From: Bondarzewia mesenterica
Taxonomy: Eukaryota > Basidiomycota > Agaricomycetes > Russulales > Bondarzewiaceae
Assembly (NCBI GenBank): GCA_004802705.1
Contig: SGPL01000427.1
Coordinates: forward strand, 6,210-26,810
Length of the DNA stretch: 20,601 nucleotides
Direction of reading: 5' to 3'
Shown: piece after piece, positions 18,620 through 20,601 of the stretch
How the letters are laid out: the number at the start of each line of letters is the position of its first letter
Position numbering within the stretch: the stretch's first letter is position 1
The notes under the pieces: generated by a model
Seen by the model: the letters and a program-made list of their open reading frames with translations, nothing else
Database searches by the model: none
Told to the model about the DNA's origin: nothing
Translations under genes and position numbers: made by a program

Positions 18620-20276
18620 CTATTGGCCCATATGGCGATGGCTGCTGTCTCTCGAGCTGGACTTATAAAGCTGTGAGCTCGATCGTGAATGCCCACTACT
18701 CGGAACGGGTGAATTCGCCCGTGATCTGCCCACGATAGTGCCCTGGTGCACGAGTGTATTTGTTTGCGATTGAATCACAATGGTGGGATCAGAGTCGGCT
18801 TCGTGAGCGGCGATGATGGGCTCGTTCAGCGGGTAGTATGACCTGCGCGTCGAGGTGTTAAAGTCATAGATGGTGAACTGTTCCTCCAACTGTCGCATCT
18901 CCGGCTTCATCTTCTCCATGTCGGAAATCACCTTCCGTTTGTGATGCGTCAGAGGCTTCTCTGCCAGAAGGAACTCATCGACCTCGTGCGTGACGTCGAA
19001 GTTTGGTTTTCTTTGCTACACACACCCAAACAAAAGCGTGAGACCGGTATCATGACGGCGGAACAAAGGGTGACGGAAAAAAGACCCACGTCGGGAACAT
19101 AAGGAGGGTCGAGCTGTTTGGCCTCGAGCTTCTCCCAATTGACATGTGCGAACCAAGGATGATTGTGAATGTCATCGAGGCTGGTTGCAAGGGAGCGGCA
19201 TCCTAATCGGGTGTTGGGATTACGATCCAGAAGCTGAACAATAGTGAGATGTTGTAGCCAGAATTAGAGAACAACGATGCCTTACCCCCGAAACAGCCTC
19301 GCAACCTTCTCTGCTGACAGCCTGCACGCCCTCGAGGGCAGGAGGAACCTTGATCGGGTGGCTCGTGATACTCTCCCGCATCTTGTCCGCGGTCTTGCCG
19401 TTGAACGGCCGCTTGTGCCAAAGTAGTTCATAGGCGCAGACGCCCAAGCTCCACCAGTCAACGTGCCAGGTATAACCCTTCCGGGCACGATGAACAATTT
19501 CAGGCGCCATGTAGGCCATGGAGCCCGCTACTGATGTATGCAGGCGGCGCTCCGAGTAATGAATGGCAACGTTGAGGTCGGTCAGGTGGGCGTGTCCTGA
19601 TGCATCAAGCAANATATTGTCGGGTTTGATATCACTGCGCCATGTGTGAGCACAGCAAAATGCGCGCTAGGGGCTGAACATACCGATGCACTATGCGTTG
19701 TTTATGTAGGTATGCAAGNCCTGAGGACAATTCGGCCATCCAGAAACGGACGGTTCGTTCTGGAAACGAGCCCTTCATGTTCAGGTGAACTGAAATCGCC
19801 GATGTTAGCGACCACGGGAACAAGACATTCCAAAAAGACTCACAACGCAGGTCTCCGCCCAGCATCAGATCCAGTGCAAAGAAGCAGTTCTCGTCATCTT
19901 GGAACGCGTATCGTAGATTGACGAGGAAGGGATGATCAACCTGTGAAATGTGAAGAATGAACTGGCGTCGCTATGTTGACGGAATACAATTGAACGTACC
20001 TCCTCGAGGAGTCGTCGCTCTTGAATGACATTCGCGACAGCTTTTTGTCTNATACATTGCTGCTTGTCGATGTATTTGAGGGCATAAAGCTTCTTGGACC
20101 GCTTGTGCTCGACGACTCGAACCTAAAGGAGCTGATCAGTGAAGATGTTGATAGTAGGATCATCGACGAGAACTGACTTTTCCAAACGCGCCCTTGCCTA
20201 TAGCCCTATGAAGTTCGAAGTGATAAAGATTTACTTCGTGGTCGAGATCGACGGGTTCAGAAAAGCAGCAGCCCAT
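18620..20276 (-). CDS. AGC-group serine/threonine kinase, YANK/STK32-like, predicted lipidated N-terminus
   Basis: Seven exons on the minus strand: 20276-20178, 20122-20000, 19940-19844, 19789-19684, 19634-19286, 19233-19090 and 19015-18620. GT-AG introns of 49-74 bases join in phase to give 437 residues. The start MGCCFS fits an N-myristoylation signal (Gly2, Ser6) with adjacent Cys3 and Cys4 as possible palmitoylation sites, suggesting membrane targeting. Kinase landmarks are the Gly loop G27-K-G-A-F-G-K33, K49 in YALKY, the H141-R-D143-IKPDN loop, D161-L-N163 in place of DFG, and APE at 185-187. GDLRFHLN and HVDWWSLGVCAYELLW-like blocks match YANK kinases, which characteristically have DFN rather than DFG. 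After the catalytic domain come QLEEQFTIYDFNTSTRRSYY and a Ser-rich tail (about 400-437). Three codons contain N, all at the third position. Substrate and pathway are not readable. Confidence 0.95.
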
Positions 20277-20601
20277 GGTTTATCCNCCAACGACAGTCAA
20301 CAAACGGAGGATGACACGTTGGGTTTTATAAAGGAGGAAGAGAGAGTGCAAGCTGGGAAGCACAGCCAAGAACGGACATTGTGCTCGACAAGGCAATCTG
20401 AGACAGCCCTTGATCGCGGTGGTTGCCGCGTGTTTGCACATTTCACAATAAGAAAAGGTTCCGAAAGGCTCACGATGGTNACGATAACCAGGTTCAGTTG
20501 CCCTTGGCAGCTCACCTGCGTGCAAAACAATAGGAGAGAAGGACGNACTAGTCGAAGGGTGAGTGCCTCTTTGTCTTGTGCATNNGNNTNNTACNCNNNN
20601 C
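20277..20601. other. Kinase upstream region to the window end
   Basis: No gene is recognised. Two overlapping minus-strand frames of about 80 codons look like chance. The last 20 or so bases are N-rich and unreadable. Confidence 0.45.
20324..20330 (-). promoter_or_regulatory. Possible TATA box of the kinase gene
   Basis: TATAAAA is read on the minus strand about 48 bases upstream of the kinase ATG at 20276. It is a good consensus match at a plausible distance for a short leader. Confidence 0.4.

Noticed and set aside
18475..18738. 87-codon plus-strand frame
   Set aside because: It overlaps the end of the kinase coding exon in antisense, with no family resemblance.
1..20601. CRISPR arrays, rRNA, tRNA, transposase or reverse-transcriptase genes
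   Set aside because: None was seen on reading both strands. The only large repeat is the gene-containing direct duplication, and I found no terminal inverted repeats around it.

Overview
This is fungal nuclear DNA, most likely from a filamentous basidiomycete (inference). The genes are broken by many short GT-AG introns of about 47-83 bases, some exons are only 11-14 bases long, and the proteins read like mushroom-forming fungi: a membrane-anchored P450, a YANK-type kinase, a macrodomain protein and fold-3 alpha/beta hydrolases. I rebuilt exon structures by hand from splice signals, phase and protein-family continuity. No rRNA, tRNA, CRISPR array or recognisable transposase gene was seen.

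Left part (1-8348): a predicted secreted purine-nucleoside-permease-family protein (581-1982, +); a convergent GNAT acetyltransferase (2313-3207, -); a 1.3 kb stretch without a convincing gene; the snRNA cap hypermethylase TGS1 (4507-5657, +), whose reading frame needs a one-base correction in an A7 run; and an 11-exon cytochrome P450 of 510 residues (6216-8348, -).

Middle part (8349-16260): the rearranged part of the window. A block of about 2.6 kb occurs twice in direct orientation (about 9837-12416 and 13268-15815). Each copy carries a dual-specificity phosphatase-like relic followed by an alpha/beta hydrolase gene. Copy A keeps a complete hydrolase (347 residues) and a dead phosphatase. 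Copy B has a dead phosphatase and a dead hydrolase, with an in-frame stop and no 3' end. Copy B stops abruptly against the 5' part of a sugar-transporter-like MFS gene on the opposite strand. A decayed, unrecognised minus-strand reading frame borders copy A on its left.

Right part (16261-20601): a Mig1/CreA-like palindrome upstream of the transporter relic, an eight-exon macrodomain protein (16914-18012, -) and a seven-exon YANK/STK32-like kinase with a predicted lipidated N-terminus (18620-20276, -).

The housekeeping-type genes (TGS1, kinase, macrodomain, GNAT) have no obvious functional link to one another. The P450, hydrolases and transporter relic could be remnants of a metabolic or detoxification neighbourhood, but this is inference. 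Single ambiguous bases (N) are clustered near both ends and fall mostly in introns and third codon positions, as expected if they mark allelic differences in a dikaryon rather than random errors. The first 50 or so bases and the last 20 are too N-rich to read.
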